64,000 bases of DNA, taken from NCBI RefSeq assembly GCF_010731715.1, contig NZ_AP022587.1:3472001-3536000 (forward strand), in the 5' to 3' direction. Of this stretch, positions 53,874 through 62,993 are shown piece after piece; the stretch's first letter is position 1, and every line of letters starts with the position of its first letter. The notes below the pieces were generated by a model. That model was not told where the DNA came from, did no database searches, and worked only from the letters and a program-made list of their open reading frames with translations. The DNA is from Mycobacterium stomatepiae. Lineage in GTDB: Bacteria; Actinomycetota; Actinomycetes; Mycobacteriales; Mycobacteriaceae. A program made the position numbers and the translations under genes.

Positions 53874-55583
53874 CTACGGCCGCATCTGGTAGGCGCCGTT
53901 GATCGGCAGGACGTGGTCCTTCCACACCTGGTCGTAGCGCGCCTGGTCGAACACCGGGCGGCGGATCATCCGCATCGCGAAGCGGGCCTGCGCATCGGTC
54001 GTCGCCGACTTGTCGCTCAATTCGACTGCGTAGGTATTGAAGTCGCGCACCAGCACCGCGAAGATCTCGTCGATCAGCGCCTCGTCGCAGCCCTTTTCGG
54101 ACCCGGACAGCGGGGCCTCCTCCAGGATCAGCTGCGCGTAGGGCACCGTGGCGAACAACTGGCCAACCCCGAAGGCGAAGTCAATATCTTTCTGCTGCAC
54201 CGCATCTGGCGTAGCCGAGGCCAGCATCTCGGCCAGCACGTCGATCTGCTCGCGCAGCAGGGCGACGTTGGGCAGGTGCGCGAAGCTGTCGAACGGCGCC
54301 CGCCAATCGTGGAAGCGGACCTTGCCCAATCCCCCGGTCGGGCCCTGGTTGAACAGGAACGAGTCGTCGGCAGCCTCGTCGCGGCGACCGATCAGCGGCA
54401 ATCCGCTGTGCGGCGCGAACAGGTAGTTGGGCATGAACTTGGCCAGCAATCCGATGTTGATATGCACCGTGCCTTCCAGCCTGGGCAGCAGCCCGATCTC
54501 GCGGGCCATGGCCTCGAAGATGGTGTCCTTCTCGACGCCCTTGGCGGCGATGACGTCCCACAGGGCGGTGATCACCCGCTCGCCTTCGCTGGTGATCTTC
54601 GCCTTGGTGAGCGGGCTGTAAAGCAGGTAGCGACGGTCGTCCGGCGACGCGCTGCGCATGTAGTCGGAAGCGCGAGTGGCGACCATCTTCATCGCGATCA
54701 GGCGTGCGTAGGCGTCGGTGAGCAGGCGCCGCACATGGGTGAAGTCGGTGACGACGGTCCCGTACAGGTAACGGTTGGACGCATGGGTGACGGCCTCGTA
54801 CATCGCGTGGGTGCACATGCCGACCGCACCCCAGCCGAGGTTGTACTTGCAGATGTTGACGGTGTTGAGCGCGGCGTGGAACGCCCCGGGGCCACGGTGC
54901 AGCAGGTCGGCCTCGGTGACCGGATAGTCGCGCAGCCCATAATTGGCGACGTAGTTCTGCGAGTTGACCACGTTCTTGATCAGCTCGTAGCGGTCGTGCT
55001 GGGAGTCGGCGGCGAAGAACACGTACTCGTCCGTGTCGCCGATCTTGCCGAACGTCGACACCATCCGCGCGACGTTGGCGTTGCCGATGTAGTACTTCTC
55101 GCCGCTGGCGGTCCAGCCGCCCTCGGCGGGCGTAAGGATCATGTCGGTCTGGTAGACGTCGGCGCCGTGGCTTTGCTCGGACAAACCGAACGCGAACACC
55201 TCGCCGGCTTCCAGCTGGGCGGCGGCCTTGCGCTTGGCGTCCTCGTTGTCGCTCATCCAGATCGGCCCCAGGCCAAGGGCGGTGACCTGGAAGGGGTACC
55301 AGTAGTTGAGCCCGTAGAACCCGACGATTTCGGCGAACTCGCTGATCCGGTAGGTGTCCCAGCGGCAATCCGAAGCACCGTACTCCGAGGGCGTCAGCAG
55401 CGAGGCGAAGATGCGCTCGCGCCCGATGTGGTCCAGGAAGTCGGAGTACCAGGCCCGCGCGTGATCGTCGGCCTTCAGCCGCGCCTTGCCCCGGGACTCG
55501 AAGAAGTCCACGGTGGCGGCCATGATCTCCCCGGATCGAGCATCGGGATACTTACGGTTCAACTGGTTGGGGTTGAGCAGCAT
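53874..55583 (-). CDS. fadE4: Acyl-CoA dehydrogenase FadE4
   Basis: A 569-aa flavin acyl-CoA dehydrogenase, one residue longer than FadE4 (Rv0231, 568 aa by recall). The motif FAFGLSEQSHGADVYQTDM takes the place of the common TEPxxGSD signature, and ARLEGTVHINIGLL is the C-terminal flavin-binding block (here LEGTVHINI). The N-terminus MLLNPNQLNRKYPDARSGEIM is characteristic. The substrate of FadE4 is not known to me. It is transcribed divergently from php with a 120-base gap. The 218 bases between its end and the aquaporin-like gene (53656-53873) hold no convincing gene. Confidence 0.92.
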   Translation of the reverse strand: MLLNPNQLNRKYPDARSGEIMAATVDFFESRGKARLKADDHARAWYSDFLDHIGRERIFASLLTPSEYGASDCRWDTYRISEFAEIVGFYGLNYWYPFQVTALGLGPIWMSDNEDAKRKAAAQLEAGEVFAFGLSEQSHGADVYQTDMILTPAEGGWTASGEKYYIGNANVARMVSTFGKIGDTDEYVFFAADSQHDRYELIKNVVNSQNYVANYGLRDYPVTEADLLHRGPGAFHAALNTVNICKYNLGWGAVGMCTHAMYEAVTHASNRYLYGTVVTDFTHVRRLLTDAYARLIAMKMVATRASDYMRSASPDDRRYLLYSPLTKAKITSEGERVITALWDVIAAKGVEKDTIFEAMAREIGLLPRLEGTVHINIGLLAKFMPNYLFAPHSGLPLIGRRDEAADDSFLFNQGPTGGLGKVRFHDWRAPFDSFAHLPNVALLREQIDVLAEMLASATPDAVQQKDIDFAFGVGQLFATVPYAQLILEEAPLSGSEKGCDEALIDEIFAVLVRDFNTYAVELSDKSATTDAQARFAMRMIRRPVFDQARYDQVWKDHVLPINGAYQMRP

Positions 55584-55703
55584 GCGCCAGACGGTACGCC
55601 GATGTGCGGACTCGCGGTATCAGCCGGCCGACGGCCAGGAAATCCGGGTTGTCGCCCCAATTGCCTCTGTTGACAACAGCCACCCCGGCCTAGCATCAGC
55701 GAC

Positions 55704-56683
55704 GTGTCCGAACTAAATACCGCGCGCGGATCCATCGATACCGCCGATCTCGGCGTGACGCTGATGCACGAGCACGTGTTCATCATGACCACGGAGATCG
55801 CGCAAAACTATCCGGAAGCCTGGGGCGACGAGGAGAAACGGGTCGCTGACGCCATCGAGCGCCTCAACGAGCTCAAGTCCCGGGGCGTGGATACCATCGT
55901 CGACCTCACCGTGATCGGGCTCGGCCGCTACATCCCCCGCATCGCCAGAGTCGCGGCGGCTACCGAGCTGAATATCGTTGTCGCAACCGGGTTTTACACC
56001 TACAACGACCTGCCGCTGCGGTTCCATTACGAGGGCCGGGCGGGTTACTCGGCGGCCCGGAGATCATGGTCGACATGTTCGTTCGCGACATCGAGGAAGG
56101 CATCGCCGACACCGGCATCAAGGCCGGAATCCTCAAATGCGCCACCGACGAACCCGGCGTCACCCCCGGCGTCGAGCGAGTGCTGCGTGCCGTCGCCCAG
56201 ACCCACAAGCGCACCGGGGTGCCGATTTCCACGCACACCCACGCCGGATTGCGCCGGGGCCTCGAGCAGCAGAAGATCTTCGAAGAAGAGGGCGTCGACC
56301 TGAGCCGGGTGATCATCGGGCATTCGGGCGACAGCACCGACATCGGCTACCTCGAGGAACTCATCGCGCCCGGGTCGTACATCGGGATGGACCGGTTCGG
56401 CATCGACGCGTATCTCCCGTTCGAGGACCGGGTGAACACGGTGGCGCAAATGTGCGAACGCGGTCACGCCGACAAGATGGTGCTCTCGCACGACGCCAAC
56501 TGTTACTTCGACGCGCTGCCCGAAGAGATGGTCGAGCAGATCATGCCGAACTGGAACTACCTGCACATCCACAACGACGTGATCCCCGCCCTGAAGGAGC
56601 GCGGCGTCACCGACGAGCAACTGCACACCATGCTGGTGGACAACCCGCGTCGCATCTTCGAGCGTCAAGGCGCATATGAGTGA
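55704..56683 (+). pseudogene. php: Phosphotriesterase-related protein Php, frameshifted
   Basis: An amidohydrolase-fold enzyme related to phosphotriesterase-like lactonases, split by one missing base near 56053. The first frame (GTG 55704) has the metal-binding HxH (TLMHEHVF, H22 and H24) and runs through ATGFYTYNDLPLRFHYEG. The second frame continues GGPEIMVDMFVRDIEEG, GILKCATDEPG (bridging Lys), THTHAG and GMDRFGIDAY to the stop at 56683. Rejoined it would be about 326 aa, as in Rv0230c. All metal ligands are present across the two parts, so the lesion is recent or a sequencing error. The stop overlaps the next gene's start by eight bases. Confidence 0.82.
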
Positions 56684-58157
56684 GCCGGTCCCGCCGATCG
56701 GTACCCAGATTTCGGCGCTCGCCGAACTAGCCCCCGACGAGCCGGCAGTCACCTGTGACGGCCTGACCATCACCCGAGGCGAACTCGACCGCTCGACAAA
56801 CCGGCTGGCCCGCGCCTATGCCGAGCGCGGCGTCGGCGTCGGCGATTACGTGACGATGGTGCTGCCCAACTCGGTCGAGTGGATCCAGGCCGCCGTGGCG
56901 TGCTGGAAGCTCGGCGCGGTACCCCAGCCGCTGTCGGCTCGACTGCCGGCCGCCGAGCTGGCCGGCCTGCTGCAGTTACGCCCGCCCACCTTGCTGGTAG
57001 GTCCGGAAAGCCACGAAATCCCCAGTGTGCCAGCCGGTTTCATACCCGACCCAGCATTGTCCGACGCCGGCTTACCCGAAGCCGTCTCACCGGTGTGGAA
57101 GGCGATGGGGTCAGGTGGCAGCACGGGCCGCCCCAAGCTGATCGAATCCGGCGACGACAGCCGGATACCGGCGGCGATTGGGTATCCGCTGGGCGCACAG
57201 GAGGGCGACACGTCGCTGCTCCCGGTTCCGTTGTCGCACAACACCGGTTTCACCACGGCGACGATCGCGTTGCTGATGCGCCACCACCTGGTGCTGATGA
57301 GCCGGTTCGACCCGCACCAATTCCTGCGGCTGATCACCGACCACCGCGTGACGTTCCTGACGACCGTGCCGACGATCATGCAGCGGACACTGCCGGTGTA
57401 TCAGGCCGACCCGTCGGCCTACGACCTCTCGTCGATCCGACGGTTCTGGCACCTGGCGGCGCCTTGCCCGCCGGCGATCAAGCAGGCGTGGATCGACCTG
57501 CTGGGTCCGGAAAAGGTCTGGGAGCTCTACGGCGGCACCGAATTACAGGCACTGACCTTCATCTCGGGTGACCAGTGGCTGACGCACCGCGGCTCGGTGG
57601 GCGTCGTCGTCGCCGGCGAGATGAAGGTGCTCGACGACGACGGAAACCCCTGTGCGCCCGGCGTGGTGGGCGAGATCTACATGCGCCCGAGCCCGGGCAG
57701 CGCGCCCACGTATCGCTACGTCGGGGCGAAAGCGAAAAGCCGCGACGGCTGGGACTCGCTGGGCGATCTGGGCTACTTCGACGACGAGGGGTTTCTGTAT
57801 CTGTCCGACCGGCGGGTCGACATGTTCACCGTCGGCGGCCGCAACGTGTATCCCGCGGAGATCGAGAACGCGCTGTCGGCACACCCGGAAGTGTTGTCCT
57901 GCTTGGTCGTTGGCGTCCCGGACCCGAACGCCGGCGATTTGGGCCAGGTGCCCTACGCGCTGGTGCAGACGACCGACAGCTCGACGTTGGACGCCGCCGG
58001 CGTGCAGGAGTTCCTGCGCGCCAACATCTCCGGCTACAAGGTGCCGCACACCGTCGAGTTCGTCGACGCGTCGTTGCGCGACGATGCCGGCAAGGCCCGG
58101 CGATCGGCGGTCCGGGCCGAGATCATCGCGCGAATACCGGCCGCCGAAGCGGGCTGA
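56676..58157 (+). CDS. AMP-dependent acyl-CoA synthetase
   Basis: A 493-aa adenylate-forming ligase. ATP-binding loop GSGGSTGRPKL, YGGTELQ, the hinge motif YLSDRRVDMFTVGGRNVYPA and the C-terminal catalytic Lys in DAGKARRSAVR are seen. It resembles the bile-acid/steroid-type CoA ligases (short N-terminal domain, about 500 aa), but the substrate cannot be told. ATG 56676 overlaps the end of php by eight bases, so it is in one operon with the lactonase-like gene; a ring-opened hydroxyacid from php could be its substrate (inference). It has no counterpart next to php in M. tuberculosis as I recall. Confidence 0.85.
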   Translation: MSEPVPPIGTQISALAELAPDEPAVTCDGLTITRGELDRSTNRLARAYAERGVGVGDYVTMVLPNSVEWIQAAVACWKLGAVPQPLSARLPAAELAGLLQLRPPTLLVGPESHEIPSVPAGFIPDPALSDAGLPEAVSPVWKAMGSGGSTGRPKLIESGDDSRIPAAIGYPLGAQEGDTSLLPVPLSHNTGFTTATIALLMRHHLVLMSRFDPHQFLRLITDHRVTFLTTVPTIMQRTLPVYQADPSAYDLSSIRRFWHLAAPCPPAIKQAWIDLLGPEKVWELYGGTELQALTFISGDQWLTHRGSVGVVVAGEMKVLDDDGNPCAPGVVGEIYMRPSPGSAPTYRYVGAKAKSRDGWDSLGDLGYFDDEGFLYLSDRRVDMFTVGGRNVYPAEIENALSAHPEVLSCLVVGVPDPNAGDLGQVPYALVQTTDSSTLDAAGVQEFLRANISGYKVPHTVEFVDASLRDDAGKARRSAVRAEIIARIPAAEAG

Positions 58158-58206
58158 CCAGAGATCACCAAGAATCCTCCAAGCCCGTCACACCACCATC
58201 TGGGCC

Positions 58207-58686
58207 ATGGAGATCGAGCCTTTGAGTACCGAGCTGATCGAACGCTATCTGCGGTCGCGACACTTGCGATTCTTCTGCAGCGACGACGGCGAGGAATTCA
58301 TGATGGTGTTGTCCAACTACGAGCGGGGCAAGCTGCACGTGAACCTGCGGATCAACGGGTTGCGGCGCGACATCCTGGAGATCTCGGTCAGCCCCGCCGG
58401 GTACTACCCGGCCAGCGACCGTCCGCGCCTGATGGAACTGGTGAACGACTGGAACCGCGATACCCATTGGCCCAAGGCGTTTGTCCGCGAGACGGCGCAG
58501 CCAAGCCACGTCAGCGTGGTCGGTGAGAGCGCCTACCTGCTGACCGATGGCATCCACCTGGATGGACTGGGCAACTTCATCAAGTCCACCGCCGAATACG
58601 GGACCGACCTGATCGAGAAGATCGAACGGGCCATCAGCCTGCCCTCCGCCGATGCCTTGGAAGAATGGATGGACCGCACCAGCTAG
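58207..58686 (+). CDS. YbjN domain-containing protein
   Basis: A 159-aa protein with a YbjN/type-III-secretion-chaperone-like fold: an N-terminal helix (ERYLRSRHLRFFCSDDGEEF), alternating strands (LHVNLRINGLRRDILEISV), and the YbjN-typical RLMELVNDWNRDTHWPKAFV and GNFIKSTAEYGTDLIEKIE helices. YbjN proteins are small cytoplasmic proteins linked to stress and to protein binding; the exact role is unknown. It starts at ATG 58207, 49 bases after the ligase. Its stop shares the palindrome CTAG with the stop of the convergent acyltransferase gene, a four-base tail overlap. Confidence 0.8.
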   Translation: MEIEPLSTELIERYLRSRHLRFFCSDDGEEFMMVLSNYERGKLHVNLRINGLRRDILEISVSPAGYYPASDRPRLMELVNDWNRDTHWPKAFVRETAQPSHVSVVGESAYLLTDGIHLDGLGNFIKSTAEYGTDLIEKIERAISLPSADALEEWMDRTS

Positions 58687-59858
58687 GGCGCTATGGCGTC
58701 CGCCTCGGCATCCATCGCCTGCGCGGCCGGCCTCTCCCGTTTCTCCCAGCGCCGCAACGCCTCCCGGCACGGCGATTCGACCAGCGCGTAGCTCACCGCC
58801 GCGATCGCGAAACCGAAGATCAGCGTCAGCATCAACACCGTCGGCATGTGGCCGGTGAACGGGAAGATGCCGATCACCGGGAAGACCATGGCCAGGGCGG
58901 CCAGGTGCCAGATGAACAGGCCGTAGGACCAGCGCCCCAGGGTGACCATCCCGGTGGTGCCCAACAGCCGGTGCCGGGTGTCGACCCGATCCAGCACCAG
59001 CGGCGCGACCAACGCGAACGCGACGATCGAGCCCATCGAGGTCTTCACCGCGAACTGCGTGGCGGTCCCCGGGATCAAGCCCTCGGGACCCGCCAGCGGC
59101 GAGGCAGCCACCAGGAACGCGGCCAACGCGATGACGGCCATCAGAACCCGGCGGCGCGCTATGCGCACTGCCAGCCCGACCGGGCTGTAAACCCACTCGG
59201 CCAGCAGCATGCCGGCGGCGAACCAGGAAAAGAAGGCCGGCGGCCAGTTCAGCGGGTTCCCGGATTCCGTGTGCAGCGGCACCCAGCCCCACGCCCAGCT
59301 GAGCGCACCCAGCGCGGCGATCACCGGCACCCGGGCCCGCACCGGAATGCGGCGGGCCAATAGCGCGAGAATCGGCAGCGCCAGATAGAAACTGACCTCC
59401 ACCGACAGGCTCCACATCTGCGTCAGACCGCCGGTCAGGGTGAGCGGCACATAGATCTGGGTGAGCGCCAGGTTTGCCAGCCACACCGTGAGGCTGGCGT
59501 GGTCCGCGTCGGGCAGCAGGGTGAGGATCACGACGACGGCCACCAGATAGGCCGGCATGATGCGGACCCCCCGCGATCGCAGGTAGTGGCCGGTGGGCGG
59601 GCCCTTGGAACCATCTGGTCCCAGATCCCGGGCCGCCGCCGCATGGCCGCGCCAGAGCAGGAACCCCGACAACGCGAAGAACACCGCCACGGCGAGGTCG
59701 AAGCGGCCGAACAGCCTTCCGTCGACACCGCTGGAGTGACCGGTCTGGAAGGCCACGTGGGTGATGACCACGCCCATGGCCGCGCAGGCGCGCATACCCT
59801 CGACAGCGGGCAGGAAGCTGCGGGTTCCGCCCACCGGGTGGCTATCGGTCACGATCAC
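58683..59858 (-). CDS. Acyltransferase 3 family membrane protein (Rv0228 type)
   Basis: A 391-aa integral membrane acyltransferase of the acyltransferase 3 / OafA family. The N-terminal motif FLPAVEGMRACAAMGVVITHVAF has the catalytic-type His in the first span. Then come FFALSGFLLWRGHA, RGVRIMPAYLVAVVV, TQMWSLSVEVSFYLALPIL, and about ten spans in all. Such proteins move acyl groups onto exported sugars or lipids. Rv0228 (about 407 aa) is the syntenic match. With Rv0225-0227-type neighbours it belongs to a cell-envelope gene group. GTG/ATG 59858 starts MIVTDSHPVGG. Confidence 0.88.
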   Translation of the reverse strand: MIVTDSHPVGGTRSFLPAVEGMRACAAMGVVITHVAFQTGHSSGVDGRLFGRFDLAVAVFFALSGFLLWRGHAAAARDLGPDGSKGPPTGHYLRSRGVRIMPAYLVAVVVILTLLPDADHASLTVWLANLALTQIYVPLTLTGGLTQMWSLSVEVSFYLALPILALLARRIPVRARVPVIAALGALSWAWGWVPLHTESGNPLNWPPAFFSWFAAGMLLAEWVYSPVGLAVRIARRRVLMAVIALAAFLVAASPLAGPEGLIPGTATQFAVKTSMGSIVAFALVAPLVLDRVDTRHRLLGTTGMVTLGRWSYGLFIWHLAALAMVFPVIGIFPFTGHMPTVLMLTLIFGFAIAAVSYALVESPCREALRRWEKRERPAAQAMDAEADAIAP

Positions 59859-59948
59859 AGTCTGCCTCCGCGCTGTTACCTGCCGAATCGGGTACTGCTG
59901 TTAGGGTCGAACGGATTTGCCTCGAGCATTAAGGGAGGGCACAGCAAC

Positions 59949-61235
59949 GTGAACCGAGCGGTTATGTTGCGGTTCGCCGCGTGCGGAATCATCGGACTCG
60001 GGGCTGCCCTGCTGATTGCCGCGTTGCTGCTGGCGACCTACACCACCAGCAGGATCACCAAGATCCCCCTGAACATCGACACCACGCTGGTCGGCGACGG
60101 CACCGGCACCGCACTCGACACCGCGTCGCTGTCCGGCGATCACTTCATCATCAACCAGAACGTGCCGCTGGTTTCCCAACAGCAGATCAGTGTCGAGTCG
60201 CCGGCCAACGCCGACGTGGTCACGCTGCAGGTCGGCAGCACGCTGCGGCGCACCGACAAGCAGAAGGACACCGGGCTGCTGCTGGCGATCGTGGACACCG
60301 TCACGCTCAACCGCAAGACGGCGATGGCCGTCTCGGACGACACCCACACCGGCGGCGCGGTCCAGAAACCGCGCACCATGAACGACGAGAACCCGCCCAC
60401 CTCGATGCCGGTGCGCCACGACGGCCTGTCCTACCGATTCCCGTTCCACACCGAGAAGAAGACCTACCCGTATTTCGACCCGATCGCGCAGAAGAGCTAC
60501 GACGTCAACTACAACAGTCAAGAGGACGTCAACGGCCTGACTACCTACAAGTTCACCCAGAACATCGGGTACAGCGCCGACGGCAAGCTGGCGGCGCCGG
60601 TGAAGTACCCGTCGCTGTACGCCGGCGACGAAGACGGCAAGGTGACGGCCTCCGCCGCGATGTGGGGCCTGAAGGACGTCGACCCGGCAGAGCAGGTCAC
60701 GATGACCCGCTACTACGCGGCGCAGCGGACCTTCTGGGTGGACCCGGTCTCGGGCACGATCGTCAAGCAGGCCGAGCACGCCAACCACTTCTTCGCCCGC
60801 GATCCACTGAAGCCAGAGGCAACGCTGGCCGACTACAAGGTCACCTCCAACGAAGACACGGTGGAGTCCCAGGTGAACGCGGCCCGCGACGAGCGCGACC
60901 GGCTCGCCCTGTGGTCGCGGGTCCTGCCGATCACGTTCACCGCGGTCGGCCTGATCGCGTTGGTCGGCGGCGGATTGTTCGCGTCATTCAGCCTGCGGAC
61001 CGAGAGCGCGCTGACCGATCCCGGCCTGGACCGCGGCGACGAGGAGTTCTTCGGTCGCAGTGGGCTCGAGGAACGGGTGCCCGGCGCCGAAGCCGAGACC
61101 GAGAAGCTGCCGGCGCAGCCCTCCGAATCACATGACGACCCCGATCCGCCGCCCGGCTCCGATCCGCCCCACAGCGAGGCGTCCGAACCCGGGCCGTCGG
61201 AACCCAATCCTTCCGGCCCGCCCGACCGGGACTAG
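59949..61235 (+). CDS. DUF3068 (PorA-family-like) membrane protein, Rv0227c type
   Basis: A 428-aa protein anchored by an N-terminal span (about 8-30, GIIGLGAALLIAALLLATY) and a second near 330-350 (VLPITFTAVGLIALVGGGLF), with a large extracytoplasmic domain between. It is of the DUF3068 type: TRYYAAQRTFWVDPVSGTIV and DGLSYRFPFHTEKKTYPYFD are characteristic. The acidic, Pro-rich C-terminal tail (about 370-428) is cytoplasmic and probably disordered. GTG 59949 with GGGAGG upstream starts VNRAVMLRFA; ATG 59964 is possible. Rv0227c (421 aa by recall) is reported essential in M. tuberculosis. It leads into the next membrane gene, 18 bases on. Confidence 0.85.
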   Translation: MNRAVMLRFAACGIIGLGAALLIAALLLATYTTSRITKIPLNIDTTLVGDGTGTALDTASLSGDHFIINQNVPLVSQQQISVESPANADVVTLQVGSTLRRTDKQKDTGLLLAIVDTVTLNRKTAMAVSDDTHTGGAVQKPRTMNDENPPTSMPVRHDGLSYRFPFHTEKKTYPYFDPIAQKSYDVNYNSQEDVNGLTTYKFTQNIGYSADGKLAAPVKYPSLYAGDEDGKVTASAAMWGLKDVDPAEQVTMTRYYAAQRTFWVDPVSGTIVKQAEHANHFFARDPLKPEATLADYKVTSNEDTVESQVNAARDERDRLALWSRVLPITFTAVGLIALVGGGLFASFSLRTESALTDPGLDRGDEEFFGRSGLEERVPGAEAETEKLPAQPSESHDDPDPPPGSDPPHSEASEPGPSEPNPSGPPDRD

Positions 61236-61253
61236 CCCGCGGTTGCGCCGACG

Positions 61254-62993
61254 GTGACCGCACCATGGCGCCGGGCGGTGCAATGGGCTCTTCCCGGATA
61301 TGCGCTGACCCTGGCGCTCCTGGTGCTGGCGCCGTTGCTGCGGCCGGGGTATCTGTTGCTGCGCGACGCGGTGTCCACGCCGCGCTCGTACCTGTCGGAT
61401 ACCGCGCTGGGGCTGACGGCGCCGCCGCGGGCGACGCCGCAGGACTTCGCGGTGGCGCTGGCCTCGCACCTGATCGACGGCGGCGTCGTGGTGAAGACGC
61501 TGCTGGTCCTGGGCCTGTGGTTGGCGGGCTGGGGAGCCGCACGACTCGTCGCGGCCGCGCTGCCCTGCGCCGGAATGGCCGGCCAGTTTGTCGCGGTCAC
61601 GCTGACGATCTGGAATCCCTACGTCGCCGAACGCCTTCTGCAGGGGCACTGGAGTCTGCTGGTCGGCTACGGCTGCCTGCCCTGGGTGGCGACGACGGTG
61701 CTGAGGCTGCGCGCCGGCGATGCCGGCTTTTTCGCGCTGGCGTTCTGGATCGCGCTGGCCGGCCTGACACCGACCGGACTGATGCTGGCCGCTACCGTCG
61801 CGCTGGTCTGTGTCGCCGCACCCGGGACCGGGCGGGGCCGCTGGCTGTGCGCCGCCGCGGCGTCGGGTGCCGCGCTGGTCGCGGGGCTGCCGTGGCTGGT
61901 GGCCGCGGCGACGGGGTCGTCGTTGTCGGTGCCCAAGGCCGCCTCCACGATCGGGGTTCTCGCGTTCGCGCCGCGCGCCGAGCCCGGCCTGGGGACGCTG
62001 GCCAGCCTGGCCAGCCTCGGCGGTATCTGGAACGGCGAGGCCGTACCCAGCTCGCGCGCAACGCTTTTCGCGGTGCTTTCGGCGCTGGTATTGCTGGGCT
62101 TGGTGGCGGCCGGGCTGCCGACGGTGCTCCCCCGGCCGGCGGTGGTACCGCTGTTGGTGCTCGCGGTGGGATCGGTGGTGATACCTGGCGCGCTGGCCAC
62201 CGGCCCAGGCCTGCATCTGCTGGCGGCCGTGGTCGACGCCGCGCCCGGCCTCGGGGTACTGCGCGACGGGCAGAAGTGGGTCGCGCTGGCGGTGCCGGGC
62301 TACGCGCTCGCGAGTGCCGGTGCGGTGGTGACGCTACGACGGTGGCTGCCTCCCCCGGCCGACGTCGGCACGGCGCTGGTCGGCTGTCTCGCGCTGATCG
62401 CGGTGTTGCCCGACCTGGCGTGGGGTGTCGGAGCGAAGGTCGAACCGGTGCACTACCCGCCGGGGTGGGTGGCCGTGACGGCGGCGATCAACCGTGCGCC
62501 CGCGCCGGTCGCGGTGCTGCCCGCGGGCTCGATGCGGCGCTTTACCTGGTCGGGTGCGGCGCCGGTGCTGGACCCGCTGCCCCGCTGGCTGCGCGCCGAC
62601 GTGCTGAGCACCGGCGACTTGGCGATCTCCGCGCGGGTGGTGCCCGGCGAGGGCAACCGCGCCCGGGCGGTCCAGGAGTTGCTGCTGTCCGGGCCTGCGC
62701 CGGCGGCGCTGGCGCCGGCGGGTGTGGGGTGGCTGGTCGTCGAATCGGACAGCGCGGGTGACATGGGCTCGGCCGCGCGCACCCTCGCCGGGCTCACGCC
62801 GGTGTACCGCGACGACGAATTGACCCTGTACCGAATCGGCGGCAACACCGCCGGGGTGCCGGCGGCCCGGCGCCAGGCAACCCTGATCGCGCACCTGGCG
62901 TGGCTGGGGCTGCTGCTCGTCGGTGGCGGCGGCGCGGTGGTCGCCACTTGGCGGCGCAGGCGCGGCCGCGAAGCGGTTAAACCAGGCCGCTGA
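61254..62993 (+). CDS. Polytopic membrane protein, Rv0226c type
   Basis: A 579-aa protein with about 10-12 membrane spans, rich in Ala, Gly, Leu and Val. An early loop with RDAVSTPRSY and the later IWNPYVAERLLQGHWSLLVGY segment resemble GT-C-like integral membrane proteins, but no confident catalytic motif is seen. The C-terminal 180 residues are partly soluble (NRAPAPVAVLPAGSMRRFTW). It follows Rv0227c-like gene by 18 bases, so they are co-transcribed. Its end overlaps that of the convergent glycosyltransferase by 17 bases. Rv0226c (576 aa) is the syntenic match. Confidence 0.83.
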   Translation: MTAPWRRAVQWALPGYALTLALLVLAPLLRPGYLLLRDAVSTPRSYLSDTALGLTAPPRATPQDFAVALASHLIDGGVVVKTLLVLGLWLAGWGAARLVAAALPCAGMAGQFVAVTLTIWNPYVAERLLQGHWSLLVGYGCLPWVATTVLRLRAGDAGFFALAFWIALAGLTPTGLMLAATVALVCVAAPGTGRGRWLCAAAASGAALVAGLPWLVAAATGSSLSVPKAASTIGVLAFAPRAEPGLGTLASLASLGGIWNGEAVPSSRATLFAVLSALVLLGLVAAGLPTVLPRPAVVPLLVLAVGSVVIPGALATGPGLHLLAAVVDAAPGLGVLRDGQKWVALAVPGYALASAGAVVTLRRWLPPPADVGTALVGCLALIAVLPDLAWGVGAKVEPVHYPPGWVAVTAAINRAPAPVAVLPAGSMRRFTWSGAAPVLDPLPRWLRADVLSTGDLAISARVVPGEGNRARAVQELLLSGPAPAALAPAGVGWLVVESDSAGDMGSAARTLAGLTPVYRDDELTLYRIGGNTAGVPAARRQATLIAHLAWLGLLLVGGGGAVVATWRRRRGREAVKPGR

